In this document: piece after piece, positions 7,297 to 13,708 of the stretch | How positions within the stretch are numbered: position 1 is the stretch's first letter | How the letters are laid out: every line of letters starts with the position of its first letter | DNA from: Hyphomonadaceae bacterium UBA1001 | GTDB taxonomy: Bacteria; Pseudomonadota; Alphaproteobacteria; Caulobacterales; Aquidulcibacteraceae | Reading direction: 5' to 3' | Assembly (NCBI GenBank): GCA_002291875.1 | Contig: DBAV01000164.1 | Coordinates: 1 to 13,708 of the forward strand | DNA: 13,708 nt | Notes under the pieces: model-generated | Databases searched by the model: none | What the model saw: the letters and a program-made list of their open reading frames with translations, nothing else | Told to the model about the DNA's origin: nothing | Made by a program: the position numbers and the translations under genes

Positions 7297-9039
7297 ATGT
7301 CCGATCCCCGCCGAAGGGCCATCGTGCCGGCCATGCTGGCGCTGATGATCGCCACCAGCGGCCTTGCCGGCCTGCCGACCGACGGGTCGGGCGGATGGCC
7401 CGCGGCCGCCTTCGCGGACGAGCCCGACGACGATGACGAGGAGGACCCCGAGGAGGATGACCCGGGCGGCGATGATGTCGGCGGCGACGATGTCGGCAAT
7501 GACGGAAGTGACCCGGACGAGCGGCCGGACGACGATCCGGGCGGCGACGACGATGGCGGCACCATGGGTGGTGGCGGCGACGACGACGGCGGCGACGACG
7601 ATGGCGGTGATGATGGCGGCACCGGTGGTGGCGGCGGCAGCACCGGTGGCGGCGATGACGATGACGATGACGACGATGACGATGGCGGCACGGCGCCCGG
7701 CACCGGCGGTGGTGGCACCGCAGGCGGTGGCGGCGACGATGATGACGACGATGACGATGGGCCCGCGCCCGGCACCGGCGGCAGTGGCGGTTCGGGCGGC
7801 AGCGGTCGCTCGGGCGGCAATGACGACGACGCGCCGGGCGGCGCGGGCGTGCGCGGGGTCAGCACGGACGACACGGCCGTGCGCGACGGTGACCGCGATC
7901 GTGGCAGCGCGGCCGACCTGCCCGACGATGTCGAGCTGGACAATGAGGGCCGGTGGGTCCGCGCGGGCGAGATCCTGGCGTTGGAGGCCGATGCCGGCAC
8001 CATCGCCAATGCCCGTGCGCGCGGCTTTACGGTGGTCGAGCGGGTCGAACTTCAGGCGATCGGCCTGTCGGTGGTGCGCCTGCGCGCGCCGGCGGGCCGG
8101 CCGCTGCGGGCATCGCTGAGCGCGCTGCGCGAGGGCGACCCCGACGCCGCGTTCGACTTCAACCATCTGTATTTCGGCGCCCAGGAGCGTTCGGGTCAGC
8201 GCAGCCGTGGCTCGGCAGCAACCCCGGCACGTCCGGCAGCGCGCCCGGTCGCCCCCGCGCGTACGGCCATACCGGCGGCGCCGGCCGGGCCGGTGGTCGG
8301 GCTGATCGACAGCGCGGTGGTGTATCAGCACCCCTCGCTGCGCACCATTCCGGTGCAGAGCCGCGACTTTGCCCGCGCGGGCGGCAGCCGGCCGAACGCC
8401 CATGGCACGGCGGTGGCCTCGCTGCTGGCCGGGCAGGACCTGCCGCGCTTCCGCGGCGCCGCGCCGGGGGCACGCATCGTGGCGGCCACCGTGGTCAATG
8501 GCGACACCCGCGGCGAGATCGCGGCCGCGGACTCGATCGTGCGCGCGCTGGACTGGATGGCGGCCTCGGGCGTGCCGGTGATCAACATCTCGCTGGCCGG
8601 CCCGCCCAACGCCCTGCTGGAGCAGGCGATCGAGCGGGTCAGCGCGCGCGGCATCATCGTGGTCGCCGCGGTCGGCAATGACGGCCCCCTGGCCCCGCCG
8701 GCCTTCCCGGCCGCCTATGCGCCGGTGGTCGCGGTCACAGCCGTCGACAGCGAAGGGCGCATCTATCGGCGCGCCATCCGCGGCACCCATGTCGATCTGG
8801 CGGCCCCCGGGGTGGGCGTGGTGGCGGCGGACGGCTCGGGACGGTATGTCCCGATGACCGGCACCTCGTTTGCCGCGCCGACCATTGCGGGACTTCTGGC
8901 CGAGCGTCACCGGCGGCCCGACCCGGCCTCGGCGGCAGCGGCGATCGAGGCCGTGCTGGGCGGCGCCCGGGATGCCGGCGTGCGCGGGCGCGACCCGGTG
9001 TTCGGCGTCGGCGTGGTCTCGCGCCCGGAGGGCCAGTGA
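7297..9039 (+). CDS. Exported S8 (subtilisin-like) serine peptidase with Asp/Gly-rich linker
   Basis: A 580-residue exported protease. It has a signal sequence (about 1-41), then an Asp/Gly-rich tract (about 43-190), a prodomain-like region (about 220-295, with RARGFTVVERVELQAIGLS and FDFNHLYF), an Ala/Pro linker, and the S8 catalytic domain (about 333-570). The triad is intact: D338 in VGLIDSAV, H369 in NAHGTAVAS and S524 in GTSFAAPTIAG. The oxyanion Asn is N461 in AVGNDGP. The motif after the catalytic Asp is DSA rather than the common D-S/T-G. No autotransporter barrel or C-terminal anchor follows, so the enzyme is probably periplasmic or secreted. ATG 7297 has GGAG at 7286-7289 with a 7-nt spacer. 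A divergent ECF-type promoter places it in the sigma factor's likely regulon. Substrates are unknown, and processing of the downstream protein or of the anti-sigma factor is speculation. Confidence 0.92.
   Translation: MSDPRRRAIVPAMLALMIATSGLAGLPTDGSGGWPAAAFADEPDDDDEEDPEEDDPGGDDVGGDDVGNDGSDPDERPDDDPGGDDDGGTMGGGGDDDGGDDDGGDDGGTGGGGGSTGGGDDDDDDDDDDGGTAPGTGGGGTAGGGGDDDDDDDDGPAPGTGGSGGSGGSGRSGGNDDDAPGGAGVRGVSTDDTAVRDGDRDRGSAADLPDDVELDNEGRWVRAGEILALEADAGTIANARARGFTVVERVELQAIGLSVVRLRAPAGRPLRASLSALREGDPDAAFDFNHLYFGAQERSGQRSRGSAATPARPAARPVAPARTAIPAAPAGPVVGLIDSAVVYQHPSLRTIPVQSRDFARAGGSRPNAHGTAVASLLAGQDLPRFRGAAPGARIVAATVVNGDTRGEIAAADSIVRALDWMAASGVPVINISLAGPPNALLEQAIERVSARGIIVVAAVGNDGPLAPPAFPAAYAPVVAVTAVDSEGRIYRRAIRGTHVDLAAPGVGVVAADGSGRYVPMTGTSFAAPTIAGLLAERHRRPDPASAAAAIEAVLGGARDAGVRGRDPVFGVGVVSRPEGQ
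7420..7830 (+). repeat. Asp/Gly-coding low-complexity tract
   Basis: About 400 bases are built almost entirely from GAC/GAT and GGC/GGT codons with some ACC, AGC and CCG. They include a run of ten Asp codons (around 7655-7684), a run of eight (around 7735-7758), and a repeated APGTGG-coding segment. The encoded stretch is strongly acidic and probably disordered. Such tracts can slip during replication and can bind calcium. I see no exact RTX nonapeptide repeats, so RTX-like function is not supported. Confidence 0.8.
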
Positions 9040-9040
9040 C

Positions 9041-9721
9041 ATGCGGATCGCCCTCCTGCTTGCACCTCTGGCCCTGGCGGCGGCGCTGACCCTGGGGCCG
9101 GCCGCCCCCGCCGGCGCGAACCCCGCGGCCCTGCCGCGCTATGAGGCCGGCCAGACCTTCGTGTTCGACAATGGCCGGGTCGAGCGCGTGCACGCGGTGT
9201 CCGGCAGCCGCATCACCTGGGCGGCCCGCAGCGGCCGCACCTATGAGCGCTCGGTCAATCCCATCGTGCCGATCCTGAACTGGAGCTTTCGCGGCCAGCA
9301 GGGTGCGCGGACCGTCCAGGGCGATCCGGACCGGCTGTGGCCGCTGCGCCCGGGGGCCAGCGCCCAGTTCCGCACCGTCAACGTCACCCGTGACGAGCGC
9401 GGCCGCCAGCGGCGCAGCATGCACCTGTGGACCTGCCGCGTCCGCCCCGCCGAAACGGTGGCGCTGCGGGTGGGCGCGGTGCAGGCGGTGCCGATCGTGT
9501 GCGACCGCTACAGCCCCTCGACCATGCGCGTGCTCGAGCGGATCACCTGGCACTGGTCGGACGAGATCGGCCACTATGTGCGGCGCGAGGCACGCGACAT
9601 GCGCGACGGCGTGACCGAGGTGCTGACCCTGCACACCACGCTCTCTCCGCGCGAAGCCAACCCCCTGCGCATCGAAGCCGTCGCCCGCGCCGCCGCCGAC
9701 GACCGCCAGGCGAGGGGGTGA
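9041..9721 (+). CDS. Exported protein of unknown family, partner of the S8 peptidase
   Basis: A 226-residue protein that starts one base after the S8 stop, with GGAGG at 9027-9031, so it is almost certainly in the same operon. Residues 1-26 form a signal peptide ending PAGANPA. The mature protein looks like an all-beta domain and includes YEAGQTFVFDNGRVERV and ITWAARSGRTYER. A tryptophan- and cysteine-bearing half (HLWTCRV, VPIVCDRYS and TWHWSDEIGHYVRRE) follows. The two cysteines could form a disulphide in the periplasm. I do not recognise a named domain. Operon position suggests a substrate, chaperone, inhibitor or envelope co-factor of the protease, but nothing in the sequence decides between these. 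Confidence 0.85.
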   Translation: MRIALLLAPLALAAALTLGPAAPAGANPAALPRYEAGQTFVFDNGRVERVHAVSGSRITWAARSGRTYERSVNPIVPILNWSFRGQQGARTVQGDPDRLWPLRPGASAQFRTVNVTRDERGRQRRSMHLWTCRVRPAETVALRVGAVQAVPIVCDRYSPSTMRVLERITWHWSDEIGHYVRREARDMRDGVTEVLTLHTTLSPREANPLRIEAVARAAADDRQARG

Positions 9722-9727
9722 CGCCGG

Positions 9728-9758
9728 CAGCGGGCGGCGGTCAGCGGGCGGCGGTCAG
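9728..9758. repeat. 14-bp tandem duplication
   Basis: The 14-base unit CAGCGGGCGGCGGT occurs twice in a row (9728-9741 and 9742-9755), followed by the first three bases of a third copy. It starts 6 bp after the stop codon of the S8 partner gene and just before the drop in GC at the island edge. It has no evident function and may mark a slippage or repair scar. Confidence 0.7.
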
Positions 9759-9827
9759 GGGTCGGCAGCGAACCCACGCCGCCGACAGGCGGACGAATCC
9801 CCATAAAACCGTTGTCAATACTCAAAA

Positions 9828-9864
9828 CCCCCGCTACCCCATCCGATGGCGTAACGGGGGGAGG
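9828..9864 (+). promoter_or_regulatory. Imperfect hairpin abutting the ribosome-binding site of the island's first gene
   Basis: CCCCCG (9828-9833) pairs with CGGGGG (9855-9860), and the interior TAC/GTA and ATC/GAT pairs continue the stem with small mismatches around a one-base centre. The 3' arm runs straight into GAGG and ends next to the start codon at 9867, so the folded RNA would mask the Shine-Dalgarno. The 33-bp near-palindrome could alternatively be a protein operator. Confidence 0.45.
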
Positions 9865-9866
9865 AT

Positions 9867-11426
9867 ATGCGGAGTTACTGCGGAAGAGAGGTGTTTGCGG
9901 GACAGGGATACGATGTCCGGCCAACACGAAAACGTCTGTGCGCGCCGAAGAAGGTGCCCGTATTTAAGCGCAAACGGCTGCGTGTGGCCAAGGAACCACG
10001 CGGGCTATCTCGACTGGTCGATCGTTTCCTCGCCTATCGCGCAGGCGTTCGCGACGCCAAACGAAATGAACCCTCTGACAAAACTCCATTTCAGACGGTC
10101 AGGGAGCTCGACATCCTTCAAGAACGAACTGCTCTCGTAAAACCGGTCGAGAACAGTGCGATCCGTATCCGGAACGAACTAAGGGATGCCCTTTCTCGAG
10201 CGCAACCGCTCCCAATCACGAACCGCGCTACACAAACAGCGAGCAATTCAAGCACCGATAAAGACACCTCCTCAATCGAGTCGAAGTATGACGCCGCCGT
10301 AGCAAGCCTCCGGCATAGCTTTCATGACCGGACAGAACGCGCACGAAAGGATTTTGAAAACACCGAGCACGAATACAATAACTTTAGACACATACACGGA
10401 CTTCTAGATCGAGAACCACAGTACGCCCGCGATTGGTCGAAACCACTTTTCGTATTGATAGGATTGTTCGTACTTGAGGGGCTCTTGAACGCGACGTTTT
10501 TCGCCGGTGCATCCGACATGGGAATGCTCGGAGGCGCAATAGTTGCATTCGTACTTGCATTCATTAATATAACGATCGGATTCACGATAGGACTCGTGTC
10601 CCTAAGATTGCTAAGCCATACTGTCGCCTGGCGTCGCCTATTCGCACGATTTACGCTCGGTATTGGAGTTATTGCCCTCATCGTTTTGAACTTCACCGTA
10701 GCACACTATCGCGAGTATGCCGAACGGCAGTTTATTAGCGGTCAGTCAGAAACAAACTTTGGCACGAATAACACTAGTATTGAATCTGTATCCATGGGCT
10801 CCGTCCTCTCACATATGATAGAAAATCCGTTTTATCTTGGCTCAATCATGAGCTATCTTCTTCTAGTGATCGGACTACTTATTGGAATACTGTCTATGGT
10901 CGAGGGGTACAGAGGCCTTTTCGGCAACGGTTTTTTCGATAAGTATTGGGGTTACGCAAACGTCCATCGCCGGTATCAAAAGGCGAAGAACACGCTTGAT
11001 CAGCTGAATCGTCTGCGCGCGCAGGCCGAACAGAAATGGGCGCTCAATGCTCAAAGTTGGGTAACAGCAAATGTTCAGATGCATAAAATGTGGCAAATCT
11101 ATATTTCGTCTTTGGTTCAAGAGCTGCGAAAGCGTAGCGATGGTGCTCAGCGGTTTGAAGAGGACGTAACTCCATACTACGTCATGCTAATGAAAAAATA
11201 TCAAGAGGGAAACAAGTTCCGTCGCTTTAAACGTGGACCCTCGGACCCGCCCTCATATTTTGATTCCCAGCTCCAATACGGATCATACCCATTCCTGAGC
11301 ACTGTCGGTGTTGATATTGATGATCTGATGCAGGAGTACGAGCGGGTAATGCGTTTAATATCTGAGAATCTTGAGTGGCTTGATTCAATCGAGCCGTTTC
11401 AGCCCGCATCAACGCGGGAAATTTAG
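9867..11426 (+). CDS. Four-helix membrane protein with cytoplasmic tails, unknown family
   Basis: A 519-residue protein I do not recognise. The N-terminal 190 residues are basic, then Ser/Thr-rich, then likely helical (HSFHDRTERARKDFENTEHE). Four membrane segments follow at about 193-213, 220-246, 259-279 and 323-345. Arginines between helices 2 and 3 (R247, R256, R257) point to an N-in topology, leaving one periplasmic loop of about 40 residues (280-322). The C-terminal 170 residues are cytoplasmic and begin with a coiled-coil-like stretch (about 365-400). The ATG at 9867 has GGAGG only 2 nt upstream, so a weaker or downstream start is possible. The gene is 22 bp before the VWA-like gene and shares its low GC, so the two probably act together. 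The layout recalls membrane-anchored accessory or defence proteins, but no motif assigns a function. Confidence 0.82.
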   Translation: MRSYCGREVFAGQGYDVRPTRKRLCAPKKVPVFKRKRLRVAKEPRGLSRLVDRFLAYRAGVRDAKRNEPSDKTPFQTVRELDILQERTALVKPVENSAIRIRNELRDALSRAQPLPITNRATQTASNSSTDKDTSSIESKYDAAVASLRHSFHDRTERARKDFENTEHEYNNFRHIHGLLDREPQYARDWSKPLFVLIGLFVLEGLLNATFFAGASDMGMLGGAIVAFVLAFINITIGFTIGLVSLRLLSHTVAWRRLFARFTLGIGVIALIVLNFTVAHYREYAERQFISGQSETNFGTNNTSIESVSMGSVLSHMIENPFYLGSIMSYLLLVIGLLIGILSMVEGYRGLFGNGFFDKYWGYANVHRRYQKAKNTLDQLNRLRAQAEQKWALNAQSWVTANVQMHKMWQIYISSLVQELRKRSDGAQRFEEDVTPYYVMLMKKYQEGNKFRRFKRGPSDPPSYFDSQLQYGSYPFLSTVGVDIDDLMQEYERVMRLISENLEWLDSIEPFQPASTREI

Positions 11427-11448
11427 TCTCATAGATAGGTTTCGTGAA

Positions 11449-11889
11449 ATGCGTTTTATATATTTGACGCTGGTTTTTGCTCTTCTTGTAGGAGTCGGCG
11501 GGATATTCTATCTCTGGGCAGAGTTACGGCCGCCGTCACGGGATCCAGTTACGGGCTGCCTTGCAAACGGCGCCCTACCGGCACATGCTGTGGTCCTGAT
11601 CGATCAATCTGACCCATTCAGCCCGACCGACTTGGACTGGGTGACAGACGAGATGCGACGTACCGCCAGCACGCTGCCACGTTACGGAAAGCTTTCGGTA
11701 CTTGGCCTTACGGAATCGGCGCGCCTGTTCGCCGGCCACAGTCGTATCAAACCCCTAGCCGGGGTCGTGGATCGCGCTGATTCCTCGGCGGCGACATTTG
11801 GACTGTGCTCGCCAGGCACTTCTGATCAATTGTCGCAGTTCGAGCGCCTTTCGCGCAACCTTTCGCAAGTGGATCGAGAGTTTAAATAA
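11449..11889 (+). CDS. N-terminal part of a membrane-anchored VWA-like protein, cut by an in-frame TAA
   Basis: 146 residues from ATG 11449 to the TAA at 11887-11889. A hydrophobic anchor or signal segment (about 4-26) is followed by a domain whose first strand is HAVVLIDQSDPFSP. D52 and S54 sit where a von Willebrand A metal site (DxSxS) would be, with D55 replacing part of the motif. A second strand, GKLSVLGLTES, follows, and the rest is helical. The reading frame continues in the same register past the TAA into a matching C-terminal half, so this is best read as a broken gene rather than a complete short one. I chose ATG 11449 over 11371 because it starts at the hydrophobic segment and avoids overlapping the upstream gene. 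The domain is predicted to face the periplasm. The VWA-like call is a by-eye fold guess. Confidence 0.65.
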   Translation: MRFIYLTLVFALLVGVGGIFYLWAELRPPSRDPVTGCLANGALPAHAVVLIDQSDPFSPTDLDWVTDEMRRTASTLPRYGKLSVLGLTESARLFAGHSRIKPLAGVVDRADSSAATFGLCSPGTSDQLSQFERLSRNLSQVDREFK

Positions 11890-11925
11890 AGTTTCCTTGA
11901 TAGCTCGATTGAAACAGCGAACAAA

Positions 11926-12261
11926 TTGATGATTGATGCAAACGCTCCAAGATCGCCCATTGCTGAAGCGCTTTTCGAAATATCTCGGCGCGCTGATTTC
12001 AGATACGATCAGGCGAAAAGAGAGATTATTGTGTTTTCCGATATGGTCCAAAACTCTGAGTTGTTTTCGTTCTTTGAGCGCGGTGTAAATTGGAACGAAT
12101 TTGAATTGGCTACACCAGCGTTCTCACGGAAATATTTAGAGGGCGTCAACATTCGTATTCGTCTAATCGAAAGGCCAAACTTGCGGTTCTCCCGGGTCGA
12201 GTTGATGAATTTTTGGGAGCAATTTGCCGCGCAAACGGGAGCATCGATCGAGTGGATCTAG
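11926..12261 (+). pseudogene. C-terminal part of the same VWA-like protein
   Basis: About 111 residues in the same frame as the preceding fragment. The codons between the TAA and this point also read as plausible protein (SFLDSSIETANKL). The part contains APRSPIAEALFEIS, a hydrophobic strand REIIVFSDMVQNSELF and a closing NFWEQFAAQTGASIEWI. The D in FSDM falls where the second acidic residue of a VWA-type metal site (as in TDG) would be, which fits completion of the domain begun upstream. In-frame starts exist at TTG 11926 and ATG 11929, but no Shine-Dalgarno precedes them, so independent translation is unlikely. Without the TAA, the full product would be about 270 residues. Confidence 0.65.
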
Positions 12262-12311
12262 CGTCTGGGCCCGGAGTACGTCCAAGCGAGTGAAAGAAAG
12301 TTGGACGGCGA

Positions 12312-13613
12312 TCAGGGATCGGTGGGTTTCAAGGCGGGTGGTTCGGGGGTGACGCCGGCGCCCACCATCAGCCAGCACACCGCTCCGGCCAGGAAGGCGC
12401 CTGCGCCCAGCCACAGCGCCAGGCCATAGTCGCCAGTGGCATCGAAGGTGCGCCCGAAGAGCATGGCGCCCGCAGCCGTGCCCACGACGGTCGCCGCCAC
12501 CAGGGCACCCATCACGGCGCTGAACGCGGTCAGGCCAAAGCGGCGGGCGACGATATAGGGCCCGATGTCGCCCTCGGCCCCCTGGCTGAGGCCTGCCGCG
12601 ACGATGCCGCCCACCGCCAGGCCCAGCACCGCCGCTGACGCCGCCGCATCCGCCCCATCGGCTGCGGCGAGGGCCAGGGCGACGCACCCCAGCGCCGGCA
12701 GGGCCATGCTGACAAACGCCACCCGGTGAGCGGCGAAATGGTCGAGGCACACCCCCACCGCCATGCGGCCCACGAACACCGACGCGCCGAAGGCCGACAT
12801 GGTGTTGGTCAGCGCCTGGCCCGAAAGGCCCGCATCCGCCAGCACCGCGGCCATCTGGTTCATGATGCCGCCCGAGGGGATGTTCACCAGGAACATGCCC
12901 AGCACGGCGAAATGGAAGGCCGGACTCCGCGCCGCTGCCGCCAGCCCCGCCGTGGCTGCGCCCGCCTGCAGCCGCGCACCCGAGCCTCGCGCCGCCAGCC
13001 GCCCCGGCAGCAGCACAAGCCCCGCCAGCCCGCCTGCCACCGCCAGGGCCCCCAGGGCCAGCCACGCTGCGCGCCAGCCTTGGGCCTCGATCACCGACTT
13101 CAGGAAGGGCGGGCCCAGCACCGCCGCGACGCTGACAAAACTCAGCGCGACTGCCAGCGCCACGCCGCGGTGACGATGAAAGCCGGCCACCACGGGCCGG
13201 GTCCAGGTCACGCTGCCTGCCGCAATCCCCGACAGCACCAGCAGGAAATACAGGGCATAGAAGGTCGGCAGGCGCCCGTCCTGGTGGGCCATGCCGACAC
13301 AGGCCAGGGCGAACCCCGCCGTTCCCAGCACGATGGTGGGCCGCACCCCGATGCGGTCGGCCAGCCGCCCCACCACAGGCGCGCACAGCCCCGCCGCCAG
13401 GGTGGCAAAGGCCGACTGGGCGATGTCGCCCCGGCTCCAGCCGAATTCGGCGGTGTAGGGCGCAATGAACAGGCTGGTCAGATAGGCAAACAGCGACAGT
13501 CCTGTCGCCACGCCCAGCCCGCACGCCACGACCGCCCGCCAGCCGTCGCGCCACTCGGCGTCCGCCCCCTGCGCCTGGTCCGGTCCGGTCTGCGTGTCGG
13601 CCGCGCTGCTCAC
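12312..13613 (-). CDS. MFS transporter (12-helix, monocarboxylate/oxalate-formate-like)
   Basis: A 433-residue polytopic protein with about 12 hydrophobic segments. The first helix starts near 26 and leads into FIAPYTAEFGWSRGDIA, a sequence typical of the monocarboxylate and oxalate/formate-like MFS group. The loop between helices 2 and 3 carries the motif-A variant GRLADRIGVRP at 82-92. An Ala/Gly/Arg-rich central loop (about 205-225) joins the two halves, and the second half contains SAFGASVFVGRMAVG and CLDHFAAHRV. The start is GTG 13613, because GGAGG lies 7 nt upstream, while the upstream in-frame ATGs (13634 and 13661) add a basic non-hydrophobic extension. The substrate is not readable. 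The gene converges on the island, and its stop at 12312-12314 is about 50 bp from the last island codon. Confidence 0.9.
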   Translation of the reverse strand: MSSAADTQTGPDQAQGADAEWRDGWRAVVACGLGVATGLSLFAYLTSLFIAPYTAEFGWSRGDIAQSAFATLAAGLCAPVVGRLADRIGVRPTIVLGTAGFALACVGMAHQDGRLPTFYALYFLLVLSGIAAGSVTWTRPVVAGFHRHRGVALAVALSFVSVAAVLGPPFLKSVIEAQGWRAAWLALGALAVAGGLAGLVLLPGRLAARGSGARLQAGAATAGLAAAARSPAFHFAVLGMFLVNIPSGGIMNQMAAVLADAGLSGQALTNTMSAFGASVFVGRMAVGVCLDHFAAHRVAFVSMALPALGCVALALAAADGADAAASAAVLGLAVGGIVAAGLSQGAEGDIGPYIVARRFGLTAFSAVMGALVAATVVGTAAGAMLFGRTFDATGDYGLALWLGAGAFLAGAVCWLMVGAGVTPEPPALKPTDP

Positions 13614-13620
13614 CCCGGTA

Positions 13621-13625
13621 CCTCC
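13621..13625 (-). promoter_or_regulatory. Shine-Dalgarno deciding the MFS start
   Basis: On the minus strand, GGAGG is separated by 7 nt from the GTG at 13613-13611. This favours GTG over the two upstream ATG candidates, one of which (13634) lies before this ribosome-binding site. Confidence 0.7.
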
Positions 13626-13708
13626 CGGGCGCATCGGACCGCGAAACCGCCATCGGCGCAAGTACCCGGCACCACCGGCACCGCCGTCCCGCCGGCCATC
13701 CCGCCGGC

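Larger units (their letters stand above)
9822..12290. other. Low-GC two-gene accessory island
   Basis: By eye, GC falls from about 70% on both sides to roughly 45-55% here, and the codons ATA, AGA, TTA and CTA become common although they are nearly absent elsewhere in the window. The edges lie between the S8 partner gene (ends 9721) and the convergent MFS gene (ends 12312). Inside are two plus-strand genes, the second interrupted. No transposase, integrase or tRNA is visible, so how the segment arrived is unknown. The edges given are approximate. Confidence 0.75.

Noticed and set aside
7420..7830. RTX calcium-binding repeats in the protease
   Set aside because: Asp and Gly are abundant, but the ordered GGxGxDxUx nonapeptide is not present.
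7120..9042. 640-codon open frame on the minus strand opposite the S8 gene
   Set aside because: It mirrors the high-GC coding strand, its product is a low-complexity Arg/His/Ala string, and the plus strand has an intact catalytic triad and signal peptide.
9789..9816. Possible third ECF promoter (CGTTGTCA near 9810) upstream of the island gene
   Set aside because: No GGAAT-like element lies 16-17 bp upstream. The nearest GGA is at the wrong spacing.
9427..10140. Plus-strand frame running from the S8 partner gene into the island
   Set aside because: It overlaps two better genes, has no start signal, and the product is not protein-like.
9867..11426. Membership in Zorya (ZorA/MotA-like) or other named defence families
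   Set aside because: Helix count and order, and the partner's VWA-like rather than peptidoglycan-binding features, do not match what I know of ZorA/ZorB. No motif supports any named system.
12163..13653. 496-codon minus-strand frame over the MFS gene in another register
   Set aside because: The Gly/Arg-rich product lacks membrane segments, whereas the alternative frame gives a 12-helix MFS protein with motif A and a good ribosome-binding site.

Overview
The window is very GC-rich (about 70% by eye outside one island) with tightly packed genes. It looks like an alphaproteobacterial chromosome. The clues are a TonB receptor / PepSY pair preceded by a DUF2946-like protein, an ECF sigma / anti-sigma pair, and promoter-like sites of the form GGAAT-N16/17-CGTT, which resemble the alphaproteobacterial EcfG-type consensus. 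A sphingomonad or relative is a reasonable guess, but no marker gene settles it. No rRNA, tRNA, CRISPR array or transposase is visible.

Layout. (1) 143-553: a small exported low-complexity protein (Asn/Ser/Thr-rich, then Arg/Asp/Glu-rich) with 12-bp coding tandem repeats. (2) 592-4576: a likely metal-uptake operon of a DUF2946-like small protein, a TonB-dependent outer-membrane receptor and a four-helix PepSY-type inner-membrane protein with heme-ligand-like histidines. The last two share a TGATG stop/start overlap. (3) 4577-4912: an intergenic stretch with no convincing gene. (4) 4913-5743: a tandem-domain universal stress protein, convergent with the next unit and sharing a perfect stem-loop with it. 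(5) 5755-9721: a divergent regulon-like block. On the minus strand an ECF sigma factor overlaps its membrane anti-sigma factor by ATGA. On the plus strand an exported S8 (subtilisin-like) protease with a long Asp/Gly tract is followed after one base by a small exported protein of unknown family. The two units face each other across a short region holding two divergent promoter-like sites with the same GGGAAT and CGTTGTGA elements. The likely logic is that the sigma factor drives both its own operon and the protease operon, while the anti-sigma factor holds it at the membrane until an envelope signal arrives.

(6) About 9822-12290: an island with visibly lower GC and different codon use (ATA, AGA, TTA, CTA), inserted between the protease operon and an MFS gene. 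It holds two plus-strand genes. The first encodes a 519-aa four-helix membrane protein with cytoplasmic coiled-coil-like tails. The second would be a membrane-anchored, probably periplasmic, VWA-like protein, but an in-frame TAA cuts its reading frame in two. I do not recognise this pair as a named system, and it is the best candidate here for something undescribed. (7) 12312-13613, minus: a 12-helix MFS transporter starting at GTG with a strong Shine-Dalgarno.
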